The position numbers and the translations under genes were made by a program. A DNA stretch of 64,000 nt, taken from contig NZ_CP132339.1 in NCBI RefSeq assembly GCF_030944405.1, positions 3,534,001 to 3,598,000 of the forward strand. Reading direction: 5' to 3'. This document shows, one piece after another, positions 52,440-60,411 of the stretch. The stretch comes from Janthinobacterium sp. J1-1 (GTDB lineage: Bacteria > Pseudomonadota > Gammaproteobacteria > Burkholderiales > Burkholderiaceae_D). Below the pieces are notes generated by a model that was not told the DNA's origin, made no database searches, and was given only the letters and a program-made list of their open reading frames with translations. Positions within the stretch are counted from its first letter, which is position 1. The number at the start of each line of letters is the position of its first letter.

Positions 52440-52478
52440 AAAGGCGCAAGGCAAAAAAGCTTGGCCCGATGCGCCTTT
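52440..52478. terminator. Weak hairpin between convergent genes
   Basis: AAAGGCGCA and TGCGCCTTT form a perfect 9-bp stem with a 21-base loop between the acetyltransferase stop (52396) and the amidotransferase stop (52505). A T-run is lacking, so its terminator role is tentative. Confidence 0.35.
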
Positions 52479-52504
52479 GCTTGCGACTAGTGTCTTAATT
52501 CTCT

Positions 52505-53314
52505 TCAATAACTGATCTGGATATACACGCCGCGTTGCGGCGGTGTGTCGTGCAGCAGTGCGCCGCCGGCAAACACTTTCAGTTCGCCGGGGGCAAATGC
52601 CGTCCACGGTTCGTTTTCCGTCAGTGGATGGGTGGCGATGACGGCGATGCGGTCGTCGAGGTGGTTGTGCTGGCGAAAGTCGATGCTGCGTTCGCAGTCG
52701 ATCAGGTGCGCCACGGAAAAGGGGTATTCGCGTATCACATAGTGCAGATGCGTCGAGCAGTGGGCAAATAGGATGTCGCCATCGGACAGGATGAAATTGA
52801 AGCTGCCGTTGGCGGCGATCTCGCCGGCGATCTCGGTGATCGCCGCGCGCAGCACGCCGCGTGCCGGTTCGCCGTCGGGAAAGCGTGCGCGCAGCGCGCC
52901 CAGCAGGTGACAGAAAGCCTGTTCGCTGTCGGTGTCGCCGGTGGTCGAGTAGTGTGCGCTGGCCGGCGTGTGCCAGGGTTTCAGTTCGCCATTGTGCGCG
53001 AACGACCAGGTCTTGCCCCACAATTCGCGGGCAAACGGATGCGTGTTTTCCGGCGCGATGCGGCCGTGCGTGGCCTTGCGGATATGCGCGACGATGTTTT
53101 TTGCCTTGACGGGTTTCTCGTGCAACTGCTGCGCCAATGGCGAATCGATGGCGGCCAGGTGGTCGGTCAGCAGGGTGCAGCCTTCGCTGGAGTGGAAAGC
53201 GATGCCCCAGCCGTCGCGGTGCTCACCCGTGCGGCCGCCCCGTTCCGTAAAACCGGCGAACGAAAAACCCAGGGCGGCGGGCTTGCTGCTGTTCATGGCG
53301 AGTAACTGGCACAT
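52505..53314 (-). CDS. Class II glutamine amidotransferase (YafJ-like)
   Basis: 269 residues. The nucleophile Cys2 directly after Met (MCQLLAMN) is the Ntn-hydrolase hallmark. RDGWGIAFH, HIRKATHG, ENTHPFARELWGK and FAHNGELK are the ordered motifs of stand-alone GATase class II domains, with SEQAFCHLLG in the middle. No synthetase domain is present, so the ammonia acceptor is unknown; YafJ-like proteins are often of undefined role. ATG 53314. Confidence 0.9.
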   Translation of the reverse strand: MCQLLAMNSSKPAALGFSFAGFTERGGRTGEHRDGWGIAFHSSEGCTLLTDHLAAIDSPLAQQLHEKPVKAKNIVAHIRKATHGRIAPENTHPFARELWGKTWSFAHNGELKPWHTPASAHYSTTGDTDSEQAFCHLLGALRARFPDGEPARGVLRAAITEIAGEIAANGSFNFILSDGDILFAHCSTHLHYVIREYPFSVAHLIDCERSIDFRQHNHLDDRIAVIATHPLTENEPWTAFAPGELKVFAGGALLHDTPPQRGVYIQISY

Positions 53315-53499
53315 ACTTGATTCCTCCTGCTGCTATCGGTACAGGATCACAGTAAGGGCAGCGGGGCCGGGCGAAAAGGATTTTTTCCGCATATGCATAT
53401 GCCGTTGCACCGTGGCCACGCTTATTTGTTATCCGTATATCAAATGGTGAAAGCATTCGTTCATGTTTGCGCGGCGCTGGCTTAATCTGCACGCTTAGT

Positions 53500-53545
53500 C
53501 ACCGGGCCTCCCCAAGGGGAAGACGGTGTAGCCCGATATCAAGGA
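53500..53545 (+). promoter_or_regulatory. Structured leader of the EAL protein gene with competing helices
   Basis: A central hairpin TCCCC-AA-GGGGA (53509-53520) can be extended in two exclusive ways: CACCG (53500-53504) with CGGTG (53524-53528), or CGGGC (53503-53507) with GCCCG (53531-53535). The second helix ends 5 bases before the AAGGAG ribosome binding site (53541-53546). This resembles a switchable or thermosensitive leader. Confidence 0.45.
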
Positions 53546-53551
53546 GTCAGC

Positions 53552-54397
53552 ATGCCATTTCCCGTCCTCAAGAATTACCTGGCCCGTTTGTCGCACCAGA
53601 CGCAAGCCGGCACCAGTGTCTGGCTGGACGAGGAGGGCAGGGCGCTGGGCCGCTTTTTCAATTGCACCATGACCAGCGCCTTCCAGCCGCTGCGCGAGTT
53701 GGAAAGCGGCAAGGTGCTGGCCTTCGAAGGCCTGGCGCGCAGCGTGTCGAAGGCCGACGAAGGGCTGTCGCTGTGGCGTTTGCTCGACCACGCGGCCAGC
53801 GACGATGAATCGGTGGAGCTGGACCGCCTGTGCCGCATGCTGCATGCGATTAACTTTTTCCGACAGCCCGAGGCCGAACAGGCCGACCTGTACCTGAATG
53901 TGCATGATCGCCTGCTCAGTGCGGTGAGCAGCAACCACGGCCACGCCTTCCAGCGCATTCTCGACGCGCTGGGCCTGCCGATCGAGCGCATCGTGCTGCA
54001 ACTGCCCACCGTCACCGCCAACCAGAGCTGGCTGTTGAACTATGTGGCCGACAATTACCGCCGCAACGGCTTTCGCCTGGCGATCAATGTCAACAGCGTC
54101 AACGAAGCCATCGGCCTGCTGGAACGCCTGCATCCGCACAGCTTCAAGCTGGACGCGGGCAACCTCAGCGATGAAACCGCGGCCGCCAATTTTGTCACCC
54201 TGTGCCATGCGGCAAAGATCCGCGTGATCTTCAAGCGCCTCGACACGCCCGCCGCGCTGCAGGCCCTGAGTCGCATCGCCGCTGCCACCGGGCTGCCGAT
54301 CGTGGCCCAGGGCTATCTGCTCGACAAGCCCCTGAGCTCGCTGGCCGTGGCCCACGCGGCCCACCCGTCCGCCTTGCGCTCGCCTGTCGCCGCCTGA
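53552..54397 (+). CDS. Degenerate EAL-domain protein (probably non-catalytic)
   Basis: 281 residues, one EAL domain (about 35-275). EGLAR (59-63) stands for the EAL motif, LYLNVHDRLL keeps the conserved Asn, FKLDAG matches the KID region, and VAQGYLLDKPL the C-terminal QGY. But the catalytic DDFG loop is replaced by INVNSVN, and the AEGVE metal/base segment by FKRLDTP. By established criteria it should not hydrolyse cyclic-di-GMP; it may bind the nucleotide or a partner. A normal ribosome binding site (AAGGAG) precedes ATG 53552. Confidence 0.85.
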   Translation: MPFPVLKNYLARLSHQTQAGTSVWLDEEGRALGRFFNCTMTSAFQPLRELESGKVLAFEGLARSVSKADEGLSLWRLLDHAASDDESVELDRLCRMLHAINFFRQPEAEQADLYLNVHDRLLSAVSSNHGHAFQRILDALGLPIERIVLQLPTVTANQSWLLNYVADNYRRNGFRLAINVNSVNEAIGLLERLHPHSFKLDAGNLSDETAAANFVTLCHAAKIRVIFKRLDTPAALQALSRIAAATGLPIVAQGYLLDKPLSSLAVAHAAHPSALRSPVAA

Positions 54398-54674
54398 GCA
54401 ATACCATCCCGCCGGCGCCCATCCCCGGGCGCCAGCCCCCGCACTTCTCCCCGCACTGATCGCATCCGCCGTTTCGTTCCTTTATACCGGTATCCGTTTT
54501 TTGCGTGACGCGCCGTTGCCGCGCTGATTGCCTGCGCCGCTGCCGAAATCGGATAGCGGCCGCCGCCGCACGCCTTTACAGTCGTTTCCAGCATCAACGC
54601 TTCCCCCCAACCGGCCCGCGCAGCGCCATCATGCGCCGGCCATGCCGCAACCGTGGCCAGCAGAGGAAATCCAC

Positions 54675-55856
54675 ATGAAACACAGTTTGTTGAAAGCCGC
54701 CTTGTTCTCCACCATGTTTGCCGGCCTGTCCGGCGGCGCGGCGCATGCCGCCGAGCAGATCAAGGTGGGATTTTTGACCACCCTGTCCGGCCCGGGCGGC
54801 GCGCTGGGCGCCGATATCCGCGACGGTTTCGAACTGGCCGTCAGGCACGCCGGTGGCAAGCTCGGCGGCCTGCCGATCGCGCTGAACATACGCGACGACC
54901 AGATGAGCCCGGACGTGGGCCGCCAGGAAACCGAGCGCCTGCTGAAGCGCGACAAGGTCGACGTGATGACGGGCACGGTGTTTTCCAATGTGCTGCTGCC
55001 GGTGCTGCCGGGCATCCTGGCCAGCGACACCGTGTACCTGTCGGCCAATACCGGACCGGCCGACTACGCGGGCGCCAAGTGCAACAAGAATTTCTACGTG
55101 GTGTCGTGGCAGAACGAGGACCTGCCGGCCGCGATGGGCAAGTACGTGTCCGAAAAAGGCCATAAAAGCGTGTTCCTGATCGGCGCCAATTACCCGGGCG
55201 GACGCGAGTCGCTGACCGGCTTCAAGCGCTATTACAAGGGCAAGCTGGCCGACGAGGTCTACGTCAAGATGGGCCAGCTGGACTTTTCCGCCGAACTGGC
55301 GCAGGCGCGCGCCTCGGGCGCCGACGCGGTGTTTTTCTTCCTGCCCGGCGGCATGGGCGGCGCGTTCTTGAAACAGATGGCCGGGACCGGTTTGAACAAG
55401 ACCATGGCCGTCTACACGCCGGGATTCTCGGGCGACCAGGACACCATCAAGGCGGTCGGCCCGTCGATGACGGGCCTGCTGAATGCCTCGCAATGGTCGA
55501 GCGACCTGGACAACCCGGCCAACCAGCGCTTCGTGGCCGACTTCGAAAAGCAGTATGGCCGCATTCCCACCATGTACGCGGCGCAGGGCTATGACGCCGG
55601 CATGCTGCTCGACGGCGCCGTGCGCGACGTCAAGGGCAAGATCGAGGACAAGGAGGCATTCCGCAAAGCGCTGCGCGCGGCCAGCTTCAAGTCGGTGCGC
55701 GGCGCCTTCAAGTTCAACACCAACCAGTATCCGATCCAGAGCTTCTACATGCGCCAGGTGGCCGTCGATGCGCGCGGCCGCCTGAGCAACAAGATCGTCG
55801 GCACCATCATGCAGGACTACAGCGACCCGTTTGCGGCCAGCTGCAAGATGAATTGA
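54675..55856 (+). CDS. ABC-type solute-binding protein (Peripla_BP_6, branched-chain amino-acid class)
   Basis: 393 residues from ATG 54675 (AGAGGA upstream). Signal peptide cleaved after AHA, about residue 25. The body follows the LivJ-like fold: IKVGFLTTLSGPGGALGADIRDGFELAVRH in segments, VDVMTGTVFSNV, SANTGPADYAG, and MYAAQGYDAGMLL. First gene of the oxygenase operon. No permease or ATPase of this class is in the window, so it either borrows a transporter or acts as a receptor. Members beside aromatic oxygenases bind aromatic acids in characterised cases, so an aromatic ligand is likely. Confidence 0.85.
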   Translation: MKHSLLKAALFSTMFAGLSGGAAHAAEQIKVGFLTTLSGPGGALGADIRDGFELAVRHAGGKLGGLPIALNIRDDQMSPDVGRQETERLLKRDKVDVMTGTVFSNVLLPVLPGILASDTVYLSANTGPADYAGAKCNKNFYVVSWQNEDLPAAMGKYVSEKGHKSVFLIGANYPGGRESLTGFKRYYKGKLADEVYVKMGQLDFSAELAQARASGADAVFFFLPGGMGGAFLKQMAGTGLNKTMAVYTPGFSGDQDTIKAVGPSMTGLLNASQWSSDLDNPANQRFVADFEKQYGRIPTMYAAQGYDAGMLLDGAVRDVKGKIEDKEAFRKALRAASFKSVRGAFKFNTNQYPIQSFYMRQVAVDARGRLSNKIVGTIMQDYSDPFAASCKMN

Positions 55857-55870
55857 GCAAGGAAAACACG

Positions 55871-57256
55871 ATGAGCTATACCAACTATACCAACGACCAT
55901 ATCGCCGCCCTGGTGCGTGAGGACAGCGTGCACAAGTGCGTCTACACCGACCCGGCCCTGTACCAGCTGGAGATGGCGCGCATTTACGGCCAGGCCTGGA
56001 TCTATGTCGGCCACGACAGCCAGGTGCCGAACCCGGGCGACTATCACGCCACCCGCATCGGCGACCAGGACGTGGTGCTGGTGCGCGCCAGCGACAGGAA
56101 AGTCCATGTGCTGTACAACCGCTGTCCGCACAAGGGCGCCAAGCTGGTGCCCGACGGCGCCGGCAGCGCAGGCAAATTCTTCCGCTGCCCGTATCACGCC
56201 TGGACCTTCAAGCTCGATGGCAGCCATCTTTCGGCGCCAATGAAGGGCGGCTACGAGGGCACCGCGTTCGACGCGAAACATCCTGACTTCGCCATGCGCC
56301 GCCTGGCCCGCGTGGAAAGCTACCGCGGCTTCGTCTTCGCCAGCCAGGCCGCCGGCGGCCCCGGGCTGCAGGAGTTTCTCGGCGGCGTGCTGTCCTCGAT
56401 CGACAATCTGTGCGACCGCTCGCCGGTGGGCGAGGTGGAAGTGGCCGGCGGCGTGTTTCGCGTCATGCAGACTTCGAACTGGAAGGTATTCTACGAAAAC
56501 CTGCACGACACCATGCACGCGCCGGTCACGCATGAATCGTCGTTCGTGGCGGCGCGCGAACAGGCCGCCGACATGGGCGAGATGCCGCTGGAACTGCATA
56601 TCATGGACGGCAATGGCGAACCGTACGCGTTCTGGGAAAAGCTGGCGCTGCACGCCTATGACCACGGCCACGGCTATATGGAGGGCATCTTCAATCCCGG
56701 CGCGGCCAGTACCGACGCCGTCACGCGGGCCCATTTCGAGGTGCTGGAACAGGCTTACGGCGCCGAGCGCGCCAGCGCCATCCTGGGCCAGAACCGCCAC
56801 AACACCATCATCTATGGCAGCGGTTCGCCGCATACCGTGTTCCAGCAGTTCCGCGTGATACGCCCGGTGGCGGTCGACCGCACCATGATCGAGATCCAGA
56901 CGTTCCGGCTGAAAGGCACGCCGGAAGCGATTTTCCGGCGCAGCGTGATGTATGCCAACGTGATCAACTCGCCCTCGTCGAACGTGATGGCGGACGACGT
57001 GGAAGTCTACGACCGCTGCCAGAAGGGCAATCTGAGCAACGGCGGCGAATGGATCAGCCTGCACCGCTATGCCGGCCAGGACCTGCCCATCGAAGGCGGC
57101 ATGCAGTCGACCAACGGCACCAGCGAACTGCCGATGCGCAACCAGTTCAAGGCGTGGAAGGAATATATGCTCGCTCCCGCCTTTGCACATGCCGTGATAC
57201 CGATCGCCGTCGCCGGCGAGCATGCCTGCGCCGGGGAGGACTGCCATGTTGCTTGA
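55871..57256 (+). CDS. Rieske non-heme iron oxygenase, alpha subunit
   Basis: Catalytic subunit of a ring-hydroxylating dioxygenase, 461 residues from ATG 55871 (AAGGA upstream), not the TTG at 55853. Rieske [2Fe-2S] site C85-P-H87 and C106-PY-H109; mononuclear iron site Asp213-x2-His216-x4-His221 in the ENLHDTMHAPVTH stretch, with bridging Asp213 between sites as in known dioxygenases. Size matches benzoate/anthranilate-type alpha subunits. The beta subunit overlaps its end by 11 bp. Substrate not identifiable; the lack of a ring-cleavage gene nearby leaves the route open. Confidence 0.93.
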   Translation: MSYTNYTNDHIAALVREDSVHKCVYTDPALYQLEMARIYGQAWIYVGHDSQVPNPGDYHATRIGDQDVVLVRASDRKVHVLYNRCPHKGAKLVPDGAGSAGKFFRCPYHAWTFKLDGSHLSAPMKGGYEGTAFDAKHPDFAMRRLARVESYRGFVFASQAAGGPGLQEFLGGVLSSIDNLCDRSPVGEVEVAGGVFRVMQTSNWKVFYENLHDTMHAPVTHESSFVAAREQAADMGEMPLELHIMDGNGEPYAFWEKLALHAYDHGHGYMEGIFNPGAASTDAVTRAHFEVLEQAYGAERASAILGQNRHNTIIYGSGSPHTVFQQFRVIRPVAVDRTMIEIQTFRLKGTPEAIFRRSVMYANVINSPSSNVMADDVEVYDRCQKGNLSNGGEWISLHRYAGQDLPIEGGMQSTNGTSELPMRNQFKAWKEYMLAPAFAHAVIPIAVAGEHACAGEDCHVA

Positions 57257-57779
57257 TACCGATTTCGATGTGTCGACCGGCGACCTGCTGCCGCTGGCGC
57301 TGACCCTGGAAACGCAGCACCGCCTGCAGCAGTTCCTGTTCCACGAGGCGCGCCTGCTGGACCAGCGCCGGCTCGACGACTGGATGGCCCTGTGGACCGA
57401 CGAGGGCATGTACTGGATACCGCAGCAGCATGGCCAGGCCAGCCCACACGACCATATTTCGCTGGTATGGGAGGGCAAGATGCTGCGCGAAGTGCGCACG
57501 CGGCGCCTGAACAATCCGCGCAACTGGTCGCAGCAGCCGCCCACGCGCACCGCGCGCCTGGTCGGCAATATCAGCGCCATCGGCCAGGACCGCGACGGCC
57601 ACTGGGTGGTGCAGGCGGTGCAGCAACTGAGCGAGTGGCGCAATGGTGAGTTGCGCCAGCTGGCCGCCGCGCTGACCTACAAGCTGCGCCCGCATGGCGA
57701 CAGCTGGCAGCTGCACTTCAAGCGGGTCGACCTGGTCAATTGCGACGCCGTGTTTTCCAACCTGCAGGTATTTATCTGA
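57246..57779 (+). CDS. Ring-hydroxylating dioxygenase beta subunit
   Basis: Structural partner of the alpha subunit, 177 residues, SnoaL/NTF2-like cone fold. Typical segments: QQFLFHEARLLDQRRLDDWMALWTDEGMYW in part, then the LNNPRNWSQQPPTRTARLVGN stretch, and C-terminal YKLRPHGDSWQLHFKRVDLVN. ATG 57246 behind GGGGAGGA; overlaps alpha by 11 bp and shares its stop with the next start (TGATG). Together they predict an alpha3-beta3 oxygenase. Confidence 0.92.
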   Translation: MLLDTDFDVSTGDLLPLALTLETQHRLQQFLFHEARLLDQRRLDDWMALWTDEGMYWIPQQHGQASPHDHISLVWEGKMLREVRTRRLNNPRNWSQQPPTRTARLVGNISAIGQDRDGHWVVQAVQQLSEWRNGELRQLAAALTYKLRPHGDSWQLHFKRVDLVNCDAVFSNLQVFI

Positions 57780-58405
57780 TGGCCGCGCCGCGCTGCGAGC
57801 TGGCGCTGCTGGCGCTGCACTACCAGAACGACGTGCTGCACGAGGACGGCAAGATCAAGGTCGGCCTGCTGGCGGGCAGCGAGCGTCGCGCCGGCGTGAT
57901 CGCGGCGGCGCAAGCGATGCTGGCTGGCGCGCGCCGGCACGGCGTGCCGCTCATTCACGTGCGCGTCGCCTACCGGCCCGACCATGCCGACCTGCTGCTC
58001 AACGCGCCGATTTTCCGCAATGTCGCCGCCAGCGGCGCCGTGATCGAAGGCAGCTGGGGCGCCGATTTCCATGCCGGGCTGGAGCCGCTGGCCGGCGAGT
58101 TTGTTGTCAAGCACACCCGCATCAACGCCTTTTACGGCTCGCCGCTGGACGTGGTGCTGGCCGCGCTGGGCGCGCGGCGCCTGGTGGTGGCCGGCGTGGC
58201 CACCCACTCGGTGGTCGACAGCACGGTGCGGCACGCGGTCGACGCCGGCTACGAAGTACTGGTCAATGCCGACGCCTGCGCGGCCGGCGCGCCGCAGGCG
58301 CACGAGGCGGCGCTGGCCAGCATGGCCCTGATCGCCGAGATCGCCGACGGCGCCGGCACGCTGCGCCATTTTCACATGGCGTCATCATCACAACACGGCA
58401 GGTAA
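57779..58405 (+). CDS. Isochorismatase-fold protein lacking the catalytic Asp and Cys
   Basis: 208 residues from ATG 57779, overlapping the beta-subunit stop. The fold is clear (LLALHYQNDVL, RVNAF-like TRINAFYGS, GVATHSVVDSTVRHAVDAGYEV). In amidohydrolase members the first motif reads I-D-M-Q-N-D and the loop ATHVC; here the Asp is His14 and the Cys is Val145, preceded by Ser144. Lys111 is kept. It therefore cannot use the Asp-Lys-Cys mechanism. It could use another mechanism or bind an intermediate. Tightly embedded in the oxygenase operon, so a role in the same pathway is likely. Confidence 0.85.
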   Translation: MAAPRCELALLALHYQNDVLHEDGKIKVGLLAGSERRAGVIAAAQAMLAGARRHGVPLIHVRVAYRPDHADLLLNAPIFRNVAASGAVIEGSWGADFHAGLEPLAGEFVVKHTRINAFYGSPLDVVLAALGARRLVVAGVATHSVVDSTVRHAVDAGYEVLVNADACAAGAPQAHEAALASMALIAEIADGAGTLRHFHMASSSQHGR

Positions 58406-58410
58406 ATCAC

Positions 58411-59241
58411 ATGGATACAAACAAGTTGTCAGCGACTTTATTGAGCGGCAAGGTGGCCATCGTCAGCGGCAGCACGCAGGGCATCGGCGCCGATATCGCG
58501 CGCGTGCTGGCCGCCTGCGGTGCGTCGGTGGTGCTGCTCGGCCACGGGGTGGCGACAGGCCAGGCGCTGGCCGCCGAACTGCTGGACGCCGGCGCCGCCG
58601 GCGCGCTGTACTGCGCCACCGACGTTGAATCCGACGACGATATCGAACACTGTATCGCGCAGACGCTGGCGCGCTTCGGCCGGCTCGACATCCTCGTCAA
58701 CAATGCCTGCATCTACAGCGACCAGGGACTCGATTCGACCCGCGCGCAATGGCACCAGACGCTGGGCGTGAACCTGATCTCGGCCGCCATCTTTGCGCAA
58801 AAGGCGGTGCCGCACATGGGCGCCGGCGCCGTCATCGTCAACCTGGGCAGCACCGGCGGCAAGTTCGGCGCCGCCGGCCGCGCGCTGTATCCGGCCTCGA
58901 AAGCGGCCTTGCTGCAGCTGACCAAAAACCTGGCCGTGACCCTGGCGCCGAACGGCATCCGCGTGGTGGCGGTGTCGCCGGCGTGGACCTGGTCGCCGGC
59001 GATCGCGGCCCTGAGCGGCGGCGCGCGCGGCGCGGCCGACGCGGTGGCCGCGCCGTTTCATCCGCTGGGGAGAGTGGGCGACGGCGCCGAAGTGGGGCAG
59101 GCGGTGGCCTTCCTGGCGTCGTCGGCGGCCTCGTGGATCACCGGCGTCGACATTCCCGTCGACGGCGGCTTTTCGGTGCTGGGACCGGACCGGGGGATCG
59201 CACCGCGCGCCTGGTTTGCGCAGGCGGGAGAGGCGGCATGA
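58411..59241 (+). CDS. SDR-family oxidoreductase, probable cis-dihydrodiol dehydrogenase
   Basis: 276 residues. NAD(P) motif GSTQGIG (20-26), NNACIYSD (variant of NNAG), catalytic Ser147, Tyr160 and Lys164 with canonical spacing. By position after the oxygenase it probably rearomatises the cis-diol product (BenD/BphB role), though SDR enzymes with other roles occur in similar operons. ATG 58411 with AGGTAA upstream, 5 bp after the isochorismatase-fold gene; its stop overlaps the reductase start (ATGA). Confidence 0.88.
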   Translation: MDTNKLSATLLSGKVAIVSGSTQGIGADIARVLAACGASVVLLGHGVATGQALAAELLDAGAAGALYCATDVESDDDIEHCIAQTLARFGRLDILVNNACIYSDQGLDSTRAQWHQTLGVNLISAAIFAQKAVPHMGAGAVIVNLGSTGGKFGAAGRALYPASKAALLQLTKNLAVTLAPNGIRVVAVSPAWTWSPAIAALSGGARGAADAVAAPFHPLGRVGDGAEVGQAVAFLASSAASWITGVDIPVDGGFSVLGPDRGIAPRAWFAQAGEAA

Positions 59242-60215
59242 GCATCATCAGCCTGCAGGTGGCGCAGATCACACCCTTGAGCGCGCATGTCACGCTGATC
59301 CGGCTGCGGCGGGCGGACGGCGCGCCACTGCCCGGCTACCTGGCCGGCGCCCACGTCAAAGTGGAAGTCGAGATCGATGGCGCGCCAGCCTGGCGCCATT
59401 ATTCGCTGATCAATCTTGAGGCGCGCGCGCACGCCTGCGCCCAGCCGGCTGAATATGTGATCGCGGTGCGGCGCGAGGAGCGCACGCTGGGCGGGCGCGG
59501 TGGTTCGCTGTACCTGCACTCCGCCTTGCAAGTGGGCCAGCTGCTGCGCGTGGGCGCGCCCTTGAATGTGTTTGCGCTCGACCCGGAACACGACGACGTG
59601 CTGCTGATCGCCGGCGGCATCGGTGTCACGCCGCTGGCGTCGATGGCGGCCGCGCTCAGTGCCGCCGGCAAACGCTACGCGCTGCACTACAGCGGCCGCA
59701 GCGTGGCGCAGTTGGCGCTGGTGACAGAACTGCGGGCGCTGGCCGGCGCGGCGCTCACCCTGTATGGCGATGATGACGTGCGCCTCGATCTGAGCGCGCT
59801 GCTGGCCGGCTGCAAACCGTCGCAGCCTATCTATGTCTGCGGCCCGAAGGGCATGGTCGACGCCGTGCGCGCGCAGGCGGCGCTGGGCTGGCCGGCGGAC
59901 GCGGTGCGCTACGAACTGTTCGCCGAGGCGGCCCCCGAGCAGGGCGACCAGCCGTTCGAGGTCGGGCTGCTGCAGTCCGGCTGCCGGCTGCAGGTGGGCG
60001 CGCGGCAGACCATTCTCGATGCGATGCTCGACGCCGGCCTGGACCCGCTGTACGACTGCAAGCGCGGCGACTGCGGCGTCTGCACGGTGGACCTGGTCGA
60101 GGGCGAGGCCGAGCACCGCGACAACTGCCAGAGCAAGGCCGAACGCGCCGCCGGCAAGGTGATCCAGATCTGCATTTCGCGCAGCAAGGGCGTTCCGCTG
60201 GTGCTCGACGCCTGA
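59238..60215 (+). CDS. Phthalate-dioxygenase-reductase-type oxidoreductase (FMN, NAD, 2Fe-2S)
   Basis: Electron donor of the oxygenase, 325 residues from ATG 59238 in the SDR stop. Flavin-binding RHYSLIN (about 53-59), NAD-binding GGIGVTPLASM and YVCGPKGMVDAV, and a C-terminal plant-type ferredoxin domain with Cys274-x4-Cys279-x2-Cys282-x29-Cys312. This order (flavin, NAD, ferredoxin at the C-terminus) is that of VanB and phthalate dioxygenase reductase, so no separate ferredoxin is needed. Ends before a terminator at 60244. Confidence 0.93.
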   Translation: MSIISLQVAQITPLSAHVTLIRLRRADGAPLPGYLAGAHVKVEVEIDGAPAWRHYSLINLEARAHACAQPAEYVIAVRREERTLGGRGGSLYLHSALQVGQLLRVGAPLNVFALDPEHDDVLLIAGGIGVTPLASMAAALSAAGKRYALHYSGRSVAQLALVTELRALAGAALTLYGDDDVRLDLSALLAGCKPSQPIYVCGPKGMVDAVRAQAALGWPADAVRYELFAEAAPEQGDQPFEVGLLQSGCRLQVGARQTILDAMLDAGLDPLYDCKRGDCGVCTVDLVEGEAEHRDNCQSKAERAAGKVIQICISRSKGVPLVLDA

Positions 60216-60243
60216 TTCCTGCTTGCCTGCCAGGCTGCTCCAG

Positions 60244-60267
60244 GGACCCTCGCGGGTCCTTTTTTTC
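60244..60267 (+). terminator. Intrinsic terminator of the oxygenase operon
   Basis: GGACCC-TCGC-GGGTCC followed directly by T8, 29 bp after the reductase stop. The porin gene 145 bp further on therefore has its own promoter or depends on read-through. Confidence 0.88.
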
Positions 60268-60411
60268 GGCCATCTTTTCCGGCCGCAGGATACGGACAAG
60301 CGCCATGTTGTTTTTGCATTTTCCGGATAGTGGCGGGGCAGGCGTGTTGCGTACCATCGTTATCGGTTTGATCCTGATTGATACTTAACAATAACCTTGG
60401 AAAGCCTGACC

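Noticed and set aside
53490..53551. Canonical GEMM (c-di-GMP-I) riboswitch before the EAL gene
   Set aside because: The conserved GEMM core sequences and two-helix order are not present; only a short alternative-helix leader can be claimed.
54414..54433. GGCGCCC-ATCCCC-GGGCGCC hairpin as terminator of the EAL gene
   Set aside because: The stem is perfect but no T-run follows on either strand, so it was not listed as a terminator.
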